A stretch of 54,234 nucleotides of DNA. It comes from Gracilaria vermiculophylla. Lineage: Eukaryota; Rhodophyta; Florideophyceae; Gracilariales; Gracilariaceae. The notes beneath the pieces are model-generated. The model made no database searches, had not been told where the DNA came from, and saw nothing but the letters and a program-made list of their open reading frames with translations. The position numbers and the translations under genes are program-made. The DNA lies in contig JAHNZQ020000004.1 in NCBI GenBank assembly GCA_019155205.2, forward strand, positions 3,301,677-3,355,910, in the 5' to 3' direction. How positions within the stretch are numbered: the stretch's first letter is position 1; every line of letters begins with the position of its first letter. Positions 21,296 to 32,700 of this stretch are shown here, piece by piece.

Positions 21296-22612
21296 TTAGC
21301 GAGCGGATAGAGCAGTAAACCACAACAGTGTTGTGTTCGACTCGATTCGCAGAGCGCGACGGAAGCGCGGGCAGTTGACGAGCATTTTCTTTTCCAGACA
21401 CCCATGCATCGCGCAGTATGTCTTCATCATCATCACCCTGTGATCGTAAGTAACCAGGTATCCCGGTGTGGCACAACTGGCGGTGGCATCGCATAGCACC
21501 CGCAAAGAACTTGGTCTCGCGAAAAGCAGCTCATCTTCGCCAAGATGCCTCAGTGCATAAAGTCCATTACAAACTCCGCTTTCTTCTTCAATTTGGGCCG
21601 TTGTTGTGCTTTCGACATTCCCAGCTTGTTCTGTGATTGCAACGGATTCAAATGCTTTCATGAGCATGGCTTCTTTCCCACTCAGTATGGTAGACCTGTT
21701 CAGGAGTGATACTACTGATTGGAGGCTCACTTTTCCTGACATACATACACGCTTGTCAAATAGATGCTGACATCGCTCACCGTTATCACAATCATCATCA
21801 TTTCCATTGCAGAAAATGTTTCGTCTGTACACACAGACGCAAGCAGTAAAATTTGGGTCGCACGGCACAGCAGACAGAGATGGGTCTGCCAGAGTCATGC
21901 ACTCGCGACTTGCCCTACAGTCTTAATCAAGAGAACACTGCTCACTGTCTAGCCCGAAAACTAGTGATTCTGAGTTTTCGACATGTGGAATAGCTTGCAA
22001 TAATCTAGTGCCACGAAGAGTCTCTATTGACAGGCAAATTGGATATGCTGCGAAGCTGAAGCAGTCTTCTCCATCATCACAATCCGCTCCAGAAACGCAA
22101 ATGCGAGGTCTGAGGCATCTGCACTCGATGGATGAGGGTGTACACTGCTTTACAAAGTTGAAAGGGGAGTCAGAAGTATCCAAGCAGCGACGTGGAGGTT
22201 TGCAGACCAAACATTTCTCACATGCATCCCCATTCAAGCCAGCTTCCATTTGCTGCTTTGCGACCGCTACCAGGCCACCATGATTGTTAGCACGAGAGAT
22301 CCTCTTCCAAGCTTTGCGTCCGTACTTGAGACGTAAAACGGAGAAAAAAGTGGGGGTTGTGTCAGAAAGCCTCACAGTTGATTTCTTCATGAATGAATTG
22401 CATAGCTTGCGGACTTCAGTATCGGATGGCTTCCTGGTGTGTATTCTAGCTGCAAAATAAGCTTTTAGGCGTTCGGCTGGTTGAATGACCGCACTTCCTA
22501 CTGTCGCATTCACATCTTCTTCGCACGGAGCGCCATTCACGATAAAAAGAGAAATATAGAAGCACGCGGCGAACAACAGGAAACGTTGTCTACCAAGCAA
22601 ACGCAACGTCAT
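21296..22612 (-). pseudogene. Cys-rich secreted protein with duplicated 8-Cys module, one in-frame stop
   Basis: The reading starts with ATG at 22612 and a hydrophobic signal peptide (FLLFAACFYISLFIVNG, about residues 11-27). A basic helical domain follows (40-115), then Cys-rich modules. Module 1 (residues about 145-198) and module 2 (about 238-290) share the spacing C-x12/13-C-x6-C-x-C-x5/6-C-x5-C-x5-C-x8-C with the shared core DCDxGExC. A TAA at 21923-21925 splits the frame between the modules (CSLD, stop, DCRASREC); the same frame then runs on for 200 codons after ATG 21898. So this is a roughly 438-codon gene with one stop: a young pseudogene, a readthrough case or an assembly error. The protein would be exported. 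I cannot name the family; the C-terminal third has scattered Cys and no TM helix that I can define. No intron is needed. Confidence 0.65.
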
Positions 22613-22760
22613 TTTGCTGAGAGAAATAAGTGTGCGTAAGCGAGGTGAAGCCGAAATGCATGAAACTCAGCGTGATCGTGTGAACGATTTCTTGAAAGCC
22701 GAAATGAGCTCCGCATGAGGGTCAAGGAGTGAAGAAAGGCTCTTGCGTAAGAGTCCTCCA

Positions 22761-22914
22761 TGTGAGAATAATCTAGTATACTGTGGACCGTGCCAGGACC
22801 TACTGGACCACACCGCCGTCGTATCCTGCACTATATTTAGTAACATCTAGGCCCTGCTAGCAACTCCCCCATTCCTCGAGATCTATCCACCTAGTAAACC
22901 ATTCATACCTCACA
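22761..22914 (+). repeat. 5' LTR of the full-length copia element
   Basis: 154 bp, TGTGAGAATAATC ... CATACCTCACA, with inverted ends TGTGAG/CTCACA. It is short for a copia LTR. No clear TATA box is seen. Confidence 0.95.
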
Positions 22915-22926
22915 TGGTAGCATCGC
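22915..22926 (+). promoter_or_regulatory. Primer-binding site of the copia element
   Basis: TGGTAGCATCGC starts directly after the LTR. Its first eight bases, TGGTAGCA, are the complement of TGCTACCA, the 3' end of many eukaryotic initiator methionine tRNAs. Confidence 0.65.
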
Positions 22927-23122
22927 ATGAGACTGAGTAAGTTATCTTCTTAACGTTTTTCTCTGCACCTACGACAGTGTTCACATAAAGCTTTGTGTGC
23001 TGAAGTAGTAGAACAATTACTGCGCGGACATCCTGGGATTGTTATCCCAATATCTCTTTCACACTTTCCCTCCCGATCCTTTCCCAACTTTAATTCACTC
23101 ACCCTTATCAAATACTTTTACA

Positions 23123-24610
23123 ATGACATTCTAAAACCACCCGGCTATCAATGTGTTGCTTACTGACGACCCGACCGATGAAAATCGCTCGATTGTCAAG
23201 GCCCTCTGGTATTATCTCAAGTTTCCTGAGAAAATTGCACCAGACCAAGTATGGCCTTTCAAGGATATAGTCACCTACTATACTTATTTACATCCGAATA
23301 CCCACATTGAATCTAATATGCTCCCTATTACCATTGCAACTTTCCTCTGCGATGATATTCGTCTGATGGTGACCGATGATGCTCGTCTCGATCATGCCGC
23401 CTCGAATATGATGGAAGATGTTATCAAGAATTACCCTGTGTTTTGGATTGATGTTTTATATAAGATCTTGACAGTGTTCACTGGTCGTAAACACTCAAGA
23501 AGAAGAAATGTTCATGCGAAGAGAAAGGCGGTAATCAACCATATTTTCGAATATGAAGCCGGAGAATATCCTGCATCATCTTCTGCTCACTTCCAATCCG
23601 TGAGAGAAGAATCAACAGTTACAGGTGGAATAGTTACAGGCGGAATCAGACAAGATTCAAGAATTTCTTCATCAATGGATTTGCACAAGTCCATTCAGGC
23701 AATGAGTCACATTTTTCCACAGAGTGAACGATTAACTGGTGAGGAAACGCATCCCTTCACCGATCGTTTGCAACCTATCATGGATCAGATGAATGCCTCT
23801 GGTTTTTCGGAAAAACACAAACCTCTTGTATTGTTCTCGTTGACTACTGCAAAAGCCTGCAAAGCTGCATCCAAGCTGAGCTTAGCTTCTATCACTATTG
23901 ATGAAATGGTATGCCATATCAAGGATGCATGTTTGTATGATTCAAGTATTCAAGAACGTCGCGCAACGAGATGAAATAACGCTACATATGCTCAATTCCA
24001 AGCAAGTAGCAGTTCTGAAGATGAAGCCACTCGTGCTTGTATTGAACATGTTGTTACTTTTCATATGGACTTACCTAAGCATCTTTCTGTTGATCTTGCT
24101 CTACTTCATCGACTGAGAGAGATACTCAAATATGAAACATGGTGTTCAAGCTTATATGAGAGATCAAGCGCCCATCAGACCTCACAATCATTTTCTCAAG
24201 CTTTGATCACTGCAGCAGCCAACGCTGATGATCGAAAGAGGACATTAGGACGTGGTAATTTGAGCACAAATCATGTGAATATGAACAGTGTTCACAGTCA
24301 CGGGACTCAAAGTTTTCATTATTCTCAAGTTGACGAATCATTGATAGCTTTCTTCGCAAAAACACCTCCCCCTCATCGTTCTCGAAGACCACCGTACAAT
24401 CGGTATGGCTCAAGACAGAATCTTTTTCGATACAATCGTTACCCATCTAGGTATCCACCATCCAGATTCCCAAGATTTCGTGCATCAAGTTCATCAAATG
24501 TTCGATATTACGGATTTAAACAACTGGGACATGTTCTACGCAACTGCACCAACCACGACCGCTATATGCGTCGATACACTCACTTTGTCAATTTAGGCAA
24601 GGCCGCTTAG
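23123..24610 (+). pseudogene. Copia gag (three in-frame stops)
   Basis: ATG at 23123 is in frame with the long open stretch but is followed after two codons by TAA (23132). The frame then runs to TGA (23972-23974) and on to TAG (24608-24610). The first part (about 23150-23970) is a helical capsid-like region with no firm motif. The second ends in an Arg/Pro/Tyr-rich stretch (RSRRPPYNRYGSRQNLFRY) and VRYYGFKQLGHVLRNCTN, which looks like a CCHC zinc knuckle C-x2-C-x4-H-x4-C with its first two Cys changed to Tyr and Phe. Such a protein packages element RNA; stops and lost Cys show decay. It stays in one frame with protease and integrase, as in the single gag-pol ORF of copia elements. Confidence 0.8.
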
Positions 24611-25483
24611 ATGCTGGTGAACTCGGTGACCAATGATGAATGTACTGAAGATTTGGATGAAGTCTCCGATTATCTTGAAAATGCAGAAGAAACACTCTTC
24701 GCAGACGGTGAACAAGAATACCCAGAATTTGACGAATGGGTAAACCATCTTCTTCAAACATTGGATGACGTGAATCCAAACGTAGGAAGCGTATCAGATA
24801 GGCAATCATACCTATCAACCTACCATTCTCAAGTTGATCGCAATGATCAAGATGCTTTCTACTTAAAGTTTTCTATTGATGAATTGAAGCAGATACAGAA
24901 ATCCATTGCCCATGCCATGTCCTCTATGGAGAAGATTAGCAGCTACATGCTCATCGATACCGGTGCTCCCAAGAGTATATGCAGTGAGGCTTGGCTGTCT
25001 CACGCACATTGGAAACCAGTGCGTACTTTGGAACTTTCGTCTGGTATCAAGCCCTTTCGATTTGCAGGACACCCAGTATATCCCAAGTATGTTGCATGCC
25101 TTATCGCAACTGTTGTGGACATGAATGGAGATGCACACTTGTTTCGACAAGTTGTGTTCGTACTACCTGCAGTACCCATCCCATTTCTCGCTGTTCTCCA
25201 AATTCAACGATCATTTGGTTTCGATGTATGTTTACGTGAAGGAGAAGGCAGTCATATTCGAGTCAACGCATGGAACACCTCAATCGCACTTCATGTCAGT
25301 TCTCACTTGTGGGTACAGTTCAATCAACGAAATGTTGATTATGAACCCAAATTTGATTGGAATCCTATAATCAAAAAAGCGTTGGACCCAAACATGAACG
25401 ACTCCAACTTTTGTTTCCCTGTCGCTCCGCTTCGTTCAACTCAAGATATACTGTACCAGCCCCAATACCCGACACCACCATGA
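24611..25483 (+). pseudogene. Copia protease region
   Basis: Same frame as gag. After an acidic stretch, the retropepsin motif YMLIDTGAPKSICSEAWL occurs at about 24945-25000, with the catalytic DTG intact. SGIKPFRFAGHPVYPKYVA and the hydrophobic VVFVLPAVPIPFLAVLQIQ correspond to the flap and C-terminal strands. Retropepsin cuts the polyprotein. The frame ends at a TGA (25481-25483) after the domain and continues directly into integrase, so this stop was probably acquired after insertion. Confidence 0.85.
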
Positions 25484-26749
25484 GAAAGAGATGACTGGAC
25501 ATCTGCTCTTGATGGGAAGGACATTGACAAGCTCCACAAAACGCTTCGCCATCCCGAACCAACTTCGATGCTCCAACTCTTTCGACAGCAACGAGCGGAG
25601 AACAAGCTCCCTCGAGCTTTAAGGAATGAAATCGAATCTCACAAATGCATGGATTGTGAAGAAAATGCACTATTAACCCGTGTTCCTCGGATTGCTCTTC
25701 CACAACCTGCCTCATCGAATCTTGCTGTTACTCTCGATGTGATGTACCACACCATCAACAATCGTCAAGTCAAAATTCTTGTGATGCTTGATGATGGTGA
25801 CATGATGATTAGATTGAAACAGATACATGATGACTCTGCTCAATCCGCTTTCGCAGCATATTTCAACCGTTGGATTTCAATCTTTGACATTTTTGTCTAC
25901 ACTATTGTCGATCGAGGTAGAAATCTCAACAATGAATTCATGGCCTCTCAACTTCGAACTCTTCAGTCTCAGTTCTGTCCGATCCCGACTGAAGCACCCT
26001 GGTCAATCGGTAAAAATGAAAGGTCACATGGCTTTCTTCATCGAGCTATCGACAAACTCGAACACGGCAGCACTCTAAACTGTCATGGAAATCTTGATGT
26101 ATTACTTGGTGAAGTTGAAATGGCATGGAATTTCGTTCAGCATGTCAACAACGTCATTCCACACTATCATCGTCTCGGGCAGATGCCACGACTACTTGAT
26201 GATGTATCCTCTGTAGCATCCACTCGAGAAAGAATCGGACTCATGGAACTTGCTCGTACTCATACGGAGCAGTTACGTTCAGAGCACACCATACTTCGTG
26301 CACTCAACACCAGATATGGTCATGTTACCGATCTCAAACTATTCAAAGTGGAAGACAAGGTTTGGTTTCACAGATCGAAGCAAGGATAGAGAGTTGGTAA
26401 GGTGTCAAAAGTACATCGTCCGACTATTTTCGTGCATCATAATGGGAAAATCTACCCTACTCACGAGAATCGTGTTCGCCCTCATTTTGGTGACACATAT
26501 ACTCCACCGGAACTTTCAAATGATGATGATTCTTGTCACGGACTTCTTGACAAACCGCAGTCTACAGATCCTAACGGAGGCAGGCCTACTCAGAGTGATA
26601 ACGAGAACGAGACAGCAACGGGAAGGATACCTGTTTCAGATCTTATCAACAGTGTCTTCACAATGTACAATCCATCTACGAAGCATTCGACTTCTATTAT
26701 AACTGATGATAACGTTTCATTCATTAATGTAGATCCTTCATCACGTGGA
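25484..26749 (+). pseudogene. Copia integrase (zinc domain and DD35E core kept, stops in linker)
   Basis: Directly after the TGA the zinc domain is visible: DKLHKTLRHPEPTSM gives the two His and HKCMDCEENA gives the two Cys. The catalytic core follows with TLDVMYHT (first Asp), YTIVDRGRNLNNEFMA (second Asp) and PWSIGKNERSHGF (Glu). The C-terminal part DLKLFKVEDKVWFHR is followed by a TAG at 26387; the same frame goes on with KVHRPTIFVHHNGKIYPTHE, the end of the integrase C-terminal domain. Integrase inserts element cDNA into the chromosome. Position before RT defines Ty1/copia against Ty3/gypsy. All catalytic residues are present, so only the stops inactivate it. Confidence 0.85.
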
Positions 26750-27164
26750 ATTATTGATTCTGACATTGTATGTCACACGGAAATGGAACACATTAAGAAC
26801 CTTGATGCACAATCTGGTGAAGTTAAGAACAAGTTCAAGCTTGCTATGGACGAAGAAATCAAATTTCTTCTCAGGGAGACGGTGGAAACGATCACTACTG
26901 ATGAACGTAATGAGAAATGTGAAGTTCAACCTCTCAAATGGGTTTCAGGAATCAAGCGATCTCTAACAGCAATCCTCCGATAAGATACCGTGCTCGTCTA
27001 GTAAGTGCATCGCATCGCACTGAACTTCGTCACTCAGTACATGGTAACTCACCAACTGTTGGTCTTCATACTATCCGCATACTGCTAGCTTTCTTTCGGA
27101 CATGGTTCAACATTGCCGAGAAGGAAGGCAAGAAATTAGTTTTCTTCACCCGCGATGTTAGGAA

Positions 27165-27473
27165 TGTTGAAAGTTCAAATTGTGAACTGCACGCCCTGTG
27201 TCACAAGAGAGTATAGCGCAACGAGCTCATCTGTTTTTCAACAGATTATGGGCCCAGCTAAACGCTAGGACCGTGGGTTCGACTCCCAGAAGTGACCTGA
27301 GCCTGAGAAATTGTACAGGTGTACAGCAGTAGTGGAGATTGGCTACTGTAAGCTCGAGGTCTCGTTCTGTAAGGAGGTACAGGGCGAGGAGGCGTGTTGA
27401 TAGTTCAAATTGTGAACTGCACGCCCTGTGTCACAAGAGAGTATAGCGCAAATAGCTCATCTGTTTTCCAACA
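27165..27473 (+). mobile_element. TRIM (terminal-repeat retrotransposon in miniature) nested in copia RT
   Basis: Two direct repeats of 79 bp (27165-27243 and 27395-27473) begin TGTTGA and end CAACA. Between them are 151 bp with TTATGGGCCCAGC (27246-27258) just after the left repeat and a purine-rich tract AAGGAGGTACAGGGCGAGGA (27371-27390) before the right one. These are the parts of a mini LTR element without genes. The flanks are AGGAA (27160-27164) and ACGAA (27474-27478), a 5-bp duplication with one mismatch. The element thus lies exactly between the RT residues DV and AF. The internal part also has GTGGGTTCGACTCCCAG, like a tRNA T-arm or B box. Confidence 0.8.
27246..27258 (+). promoter_or_regulatory. 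Half-tRNA-type primer-binding site of the TRIM
   Basis: TTATGGGCCCAGC is the exact complement of GCTGGGCCCATAA, the anticodon stem-loop of eukaryotic initiator methionine tRNA. Drosophila copia and yeast Ty5 prime from a cleaved half of this tRNA. The site sits two bases after the left terminal repeat. Confidence 0.65.
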
Positions 27474-27904
27474 ACGAAAGCATTTCTCCAAAGCAATCCT
27501 AGTCAACGACTTGTTTACTACAAGCCTCCTCCGCAATTCTTTGAAATATCACCAACTCTTTTGGCAAAAAATGGCGTGCCCGTACTCAGCTCTATGGTGA
27601 TGTCGAAGCTGGCCTTTATTTAAATCGTACTTTCGTACCTTGGTTATGTGACAACATTCTTGATTTTAAGCAGTCGATATACGACCCTTCACTACTATTA
27701 AGTCCGACCAAAACGGCAGCTATGCTGCTATGTACTGATGACACAGGTGCTGTAGTGACTGAAGATAATTTGAAGGAAGAAGGAAAAGTGACCGAGCGAT
27801 TCAAACGTCGCGATCGTCAGCCCTTACCAACTGATTTCAAAGGTTAGGACATTCATCAAGAAGGAAGCAAGATCAAGATTTCACAACAGGTATATGCATC
27901 GAAG

Positions 27905-28789
27905 ATGAGTCTTCAAGATTTGAATAAAAAGTATAGTACGAAACATGAGAAAGAGAGAGAAATAAATCAAGAAGAACTGAAGATAATACGATCAGATGCT
28001 GGGAAATTGGCCTGGCATGCCACTGAAATATCTCCATCAGCTTCATTTCAAGCAAGTGTCGCACTCCAAAGTAGCAAAGACATCCCCCGAACTGTCAACA
28101 CCCTTCTATCAATCCGGAAAGTTCTGTCTAGGATAAGAAATGAAGAACTCGCAAGTATCAAGTTTTCTCAACTTCAACTGGAATCAGTTCACATTCAATT
28201 GTATACAGATGGTGCTTTTCAAAATTTGGCGTCTAAACACTCTCAGATTGGATTTGTTGTTGCTATTTGCGATGCCGACAACACATTTAACATCGTACAT
28301 TGGCATAGTTCAAGAGCACCACGTCGTCCTCATTCAACCGAAGAAACTGAAGTTATGGCTTTGGATTCTGGTCTGAAAACAATTCGAAACATGCGTCAAA
28401 TTATTTTTCAACTTGTTAAGAAAGAGTTATTTATCGTCTGCTATGTTGATAACGAGACCATGTGGTCAAATTTGATGAATACAACTATTCCGTCAATTCC
28501 TGAGGTATATTATCGATGCCGCGAAGCTATATACAAAGAAAGGATCAACTCTGTTTGTCTTATTTCTGGACCTGACAATCCCGCTGATGCTATGACTAAG
28601 AATAAAGACTATGGTAAGTTGGCACGATGTATTCAAAATTCGAAATTTATCACAAACCCAACTCGTGTATTCATGCGTCAAAGTTCTAAGTATAGCAACT
28701 GTGATTTTATACCAACTTCTCGAGTTCCAATGGTTCAGTGGCAACATTCACATCTTATCTGGATAATAAAAATGGTATTGTTCAAATGA
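27905..28789 (+). pseudogene. Copia RNase H domain (long open frame)
   Basis: A 294-codon open frame. The first part (to about residue 95) is RT thumb and connection: KLAWHATEISPSASFQAS is the copia block before RNase H. Then IQLYTDGAFQNLASKHSQIG (first Asp), RPHSTEETEVMALDSGL (Glu) and IVCYVDNETMWSNLM (Asp), followed by GPDNPADAMTKNKDYG, the C-terminal copia signature. All catalytic acids are there. It degrades RNA in RNA-DNA hybrids. The open frame is part of a polyprotein whose upstream parts are broken, so it is not expected to be made. A purine-rich tract (AAAAGACAGAAGGGAA) and the 3' LTR follow about 0.8 kb on. Confidence 0.85.
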
Positions 28790-29568
28790 TGAAATGTAAT
28801 TGAAAGCATGCATCAGGAATGATGATAAGCTCTTAAGAAAAAGATGGGGATTCAAGTTGGTAGTTGTTTATTCGATATGAGATATTTGGCTACTCTTATC
28901 TACGGATATTGATACAAGTGAAACTAGAAGTGACAAAGTATGATGAAGAATATTTGTTGGTTTCTGCTTTTCAGGCAAGTTTAAGGTCATTGGAGACTGG
29001 AGAGCTTATTACCTTAAGGCTAGAAGTGACCCCCGCTTTCAGCGTTCCCGGTTCTCTCAAGATCATATTACTCAGCTGGAATTCTTCACATGCATGGCGA
29101 GGATTTACACGATTGCAAGTGGTTAGCATTGCGTGGACTATCCTTGTTTCCCCCGACCCAAAAGTCTCCGAAGGGGTTCTCTATACAGTATCACAGGGTC
29201 GACGAAACTCCTCAACTGATCAGCCATACGAAGCGTTGCCAAATGGCGGTAGTTAACCAATCTATCAGAACCTTGTACTCACTACAATTCACCGAGACGC
29301 TCGCACCGAAGTTTAAACATTATTGAAAGATTGGTGGATTTGGTCCGCATATATACTGATGAAAATTTTTTAACTTTGACTGGAAGAATTGAGAGTACAG
29401 ATATCTGGAATCAACGTGAAAGATGTGTAGCAATTTAGAAATTTATCGATACTTCCAACACTTGCTGGAATCACCTGGACTCAACCAATTAGAACTCCCT
29501 GGTATCTGCTAAGTACACTCTGGTATCCTCTACAAGTATCTAGTCTTATCTTAAAAGACAGAAGGGAA

Positions 29569-29722
29569 TGTGGGAATAATCTAGTATACTGTGGACCGTG
29601 CCAGGACCTACTGGACCGCACCGCCGTCGTATCCTCCACTATATCTAGTAGCACCTAGGTCCCGCTAGCAAAACCCCCATTCCTAGAGATGTATCCACCT
29701 AGTAAACCATTCATACCTCACA
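29569..29722 (+). repeat. 3' LTR of the full-length copia element
   Basis: 154 bp, TGTGGGAATAATC ... CATACCTCACA, differing from the 5' LTR by about 12 substitutions and no indels in my alignment. It is followed by the duplicated CTCCA. Confidence 0.95.
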
Positions 29723-32700
29723 CTCCACTACAGGTTGTATGAGACCGGGAATGCATGAAATAGCACGAACCACCTACCATGTCCACCAATCGCGGATCGA
29801 CAATCATGTAACTCGAAATGGTGCAAAGTGTGTACTGTACACTCTACCAGTGGCGCAAAGGCAACCGTGCATCACTGATTACTGCGGGTTCTGATTCGTA
29901 AGCAGCACCATGACAAATCCTCACATGTGTCGATCTGATTATGCAAGATTCTGCGCCTGTCCGTCTGGCTCGAGCATCTCTTGGTTTTTCTCAGGTACGC
30001 GGCGCTCAGACACAGCTTTGGAGGCGGGATCTATGGAGCGCGGGGCAACAACAGTAAAAAACGCGGGGCAACCGGTCTGGCTGACAGGGAGAGGCGGCGA
30101 TACTGGCGGGGCTCCCCTTTTTGTCCCGATTATCCGTGTCGTGATGAGTTCCCTGCGCGTGTAGCACGTTATTCTCCTTACTATTACGCACAAATCTTAT
30201 CCCGTAGATGGATTTTGTTTGGTCCGAACTCAAAATCAAAATCGCCTCTCCTCGGATTTCAGTGTGACTTTTTTTATACTACTTAGCGAGATGAGACACC
30301 CATTTGGGCGCGTTGGAAATTGGATAGGATGTGTTTTGTGGGTTTTCCAGAAATATGTGAGTAGATTTGTTGCGCGTTGTAGCCGGGGATGAATGAGAGA
30401 TATTACCGGGGCGGTTGACATGAAAGCTAGCCGCCGTACAAGACACTCCGCACGCAATGTAGAAACCAGTCCAAGTTTCAAGATACTGTGGTTCACGTCT
30501 TATCCCTTGATCGGCTTTGGCAGTGCCACAGGTCTCGTAGACCGAAACCGCAATGTTAAAAAATTTGCGGATGAGAAGCACAAAAAAGGCGATTAAGAGA
30601 ACTTCAGAGGCGCCAAAGAAAGTTGGAAGGCAAATGGTTGAAAGTTTGAATATAGATCCATTGTTTCAGAAAGCTTTTCGACCCAAAATTTTGAGATTCT
30701 GCAACAGATGGTCCTTAAATCAGCTACTTCTTTGGACTGGTGTACGAATTGGAGAATATGAAAGGCGAAATTTCTCTCTTTTTTTGTTGGACTGTACAGC
30801 TTCTTTGCGTTTCATGTTTTCGGCGACAAATATCCCTGTGAAAAATGTATTGATTCTCATTTCTTAAGCCAAGTATTGTGCAGAACGCTGTACAAAACGC
30901 TTACAAAAACACAAAACAAAGGTAAAATGGCGTTAAGTTGAATTTGGTGCATGGAAAACTCGATATCGGAGAAAAATAAAAACCGTGCCTGAATATGTTT
31001 AATAACGCTTAAAACATGACCCATTTGCAAGAGTTTTTGATTTCGCTGTCTACTCCTCTATTCAAGAACATTCATATCAGAAAAGTCACGAAGAACTAAT
31101 AAAATAATTTTGAGTTGGACGATCATTTGGGGCCTTGTCAATGCAGGGTAATTTGACAAATCGTTGATGTTCAGTTTTTCAAGAGTGCGGTTGAAATAAA
31201 AGATCTTGGAGGATTAAAATGGCTGGAAGAGTAAACAGTTTGCAAGAAGCTCTATCGGTAAAGTCTGCGAACAGAGCAATAGATTTTTGGGCACTTTTCT
31301 AACTTGTTACATGAGAAAAAAGAAAATGCAACAAATTGTTTTGACTCGATGATTTTGTGCTTGAAAGGCAGAGAAAGGCCTTAATCGAAGTCCTGATCTA
31401 GTACAGATGTTCAAGAATATGAGGCTGCTATTTTTTAAGATCATTTATAAATGTTTTTATAACTTTTGTTCTACATAAGTATGTTGCAGCTTGCTTTTGG
31501 AACACTTCTCAAATCTCGCCCATTACATGGAAAATAGAATACCAAAATTTGCGTTTTACAGATTTCGTGGACTGTTTTGTTTTCCAAGGGCGCATGGCGC
31601 TGACAGCTCTAGGATACGTGTGGTGGTTTCACAGCTTCTGAACTCTGTCTGTAACGATTCTCTGTCGGACATTTGATATACTTTCTTTGCAAAACAGCTG
31701 CAGGTTTGTGGATTACTTCTCCGGCGAACGCGTTCATCGGCATAATCTGTACTTCAATTATTGATTTTTCAGAACGTACAGTATGTGTCAAAATGAAGCG
31801 GCCTTTAGAACACAGTCAGATGTAAACGCCCTGATACAGCTCGTATTGCTACAAAATAGAACGTAATCTGATGTCCCGAACCCGCGAGGAGCAAATCAAC
31901 TCATGAAACGAACCATAGAACACAACAAAAGCTCTGTGGATGTTTTATCTTTGGCCCTAAACGAAGAAATTCTACACCTACGTGAGGCGTAGCATGGATC
32001 ATCGTACAATCCATAAAGAAGCCCTGAAAATCCGCAACAGACAACGAATCCATCTTGGCATGCTTGCATTGTGCGGAAGAGTGGTGAACCGGAAAGAGAA
32101 GTGGCAGGGCCAGGAATCGAATATTGAGTCCCGGACTCACATAATAATTACACGAAGGCGATCATCGGTAAGCTGTAGCTACTCACGGAGTTGAGCCCAA
32201 TATATTGAACGCCGATAGTGATATCGTACCTAGATTTTAAAGTCATTCACAGCCCATAGCACCACAAGAAGTATACCAGTTTTGATGCAACAGCAGAAAA
32301 TTGGGGAGTAAAGACTAAGAGCGTGGCCAACTGTTGCGACGTACTCATTGGGCGTTCAGGGCACGGCTAATTGCTATGCGTGCGCGCATGGTCCTGCGCT
32401 ACGAGAAGTACAAGGGGCTTGCGGGTTGCTTGGATGCGCCCGCTTGAATTTCGCGAATTTGATAATTACCCGATAATCCAGTTCAACGATTGCGGGCAGG
32501 CCCGCCACCAAGTGAGATACTATTTCAAGGTAAGGAAATTACACGAGCTGGATTATAAGACCGATAGTCCAGTTCGCCGAACTCGGGTAGAGCTGTCTGG
32601 ACTTGGCTTTAATTTTATTATTGCCTGGGAAGGGTCACTGCCCAGGTACACCACTGTAAAAGGAAACCCCGTGCGCGTCGTCGACCAACGCTGAGGCAGA

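Larger units (their letters stand above)
26750..27850 (+). pseudogene. Copia reverse transcriptase, interrupted by a TRIM
   Basis: The N-terminal block KNKFKLAMDEEIKFLLRETV and then PLKWVSGIKRS (about 26830-26970) is the start of copia RT. After a stop and frameshift near 26982, RYRARLVSAS, ELRHSVHGNSPTVGLHTIRI and KLVFFTRDV follow, the copia motif-A region. The reading is then broken at 27165 by the TRIM and resumes at 27474 with KAFLQSNPSQRLVYYKPP. Farther on, LLCTDDTGAVVTE (about 27725-27765) occupies the place of the catalytic Y-x-DD motif, with Thr in the variable position and Cys for Tyr. Several stops and frame changes are present, so the enzyme is dead. Confidence 0.8.
22761..29722 (+). 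mobile_element. Full-length Ty1/copia retrotransposon with nested TRIM, duplication CTCCA
   Basis: Two 154-bp LTRs (22761-22914, 29569-29722) flank a primer site, gag, protease, integrase, RT and RNase H in copia order. The five bases CTCCA stand on both sides (22756-22760, 29723-29727), so the borders are certain. The LTRs differ by about 12 substitutions by my hand alignment (near 8%), so the insertion is not recent. Gag through RT share one frame, broken by stops; a 309-bp TRIM with one duplicated target sits in RT. The element is dead. Confidence 0.95.
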
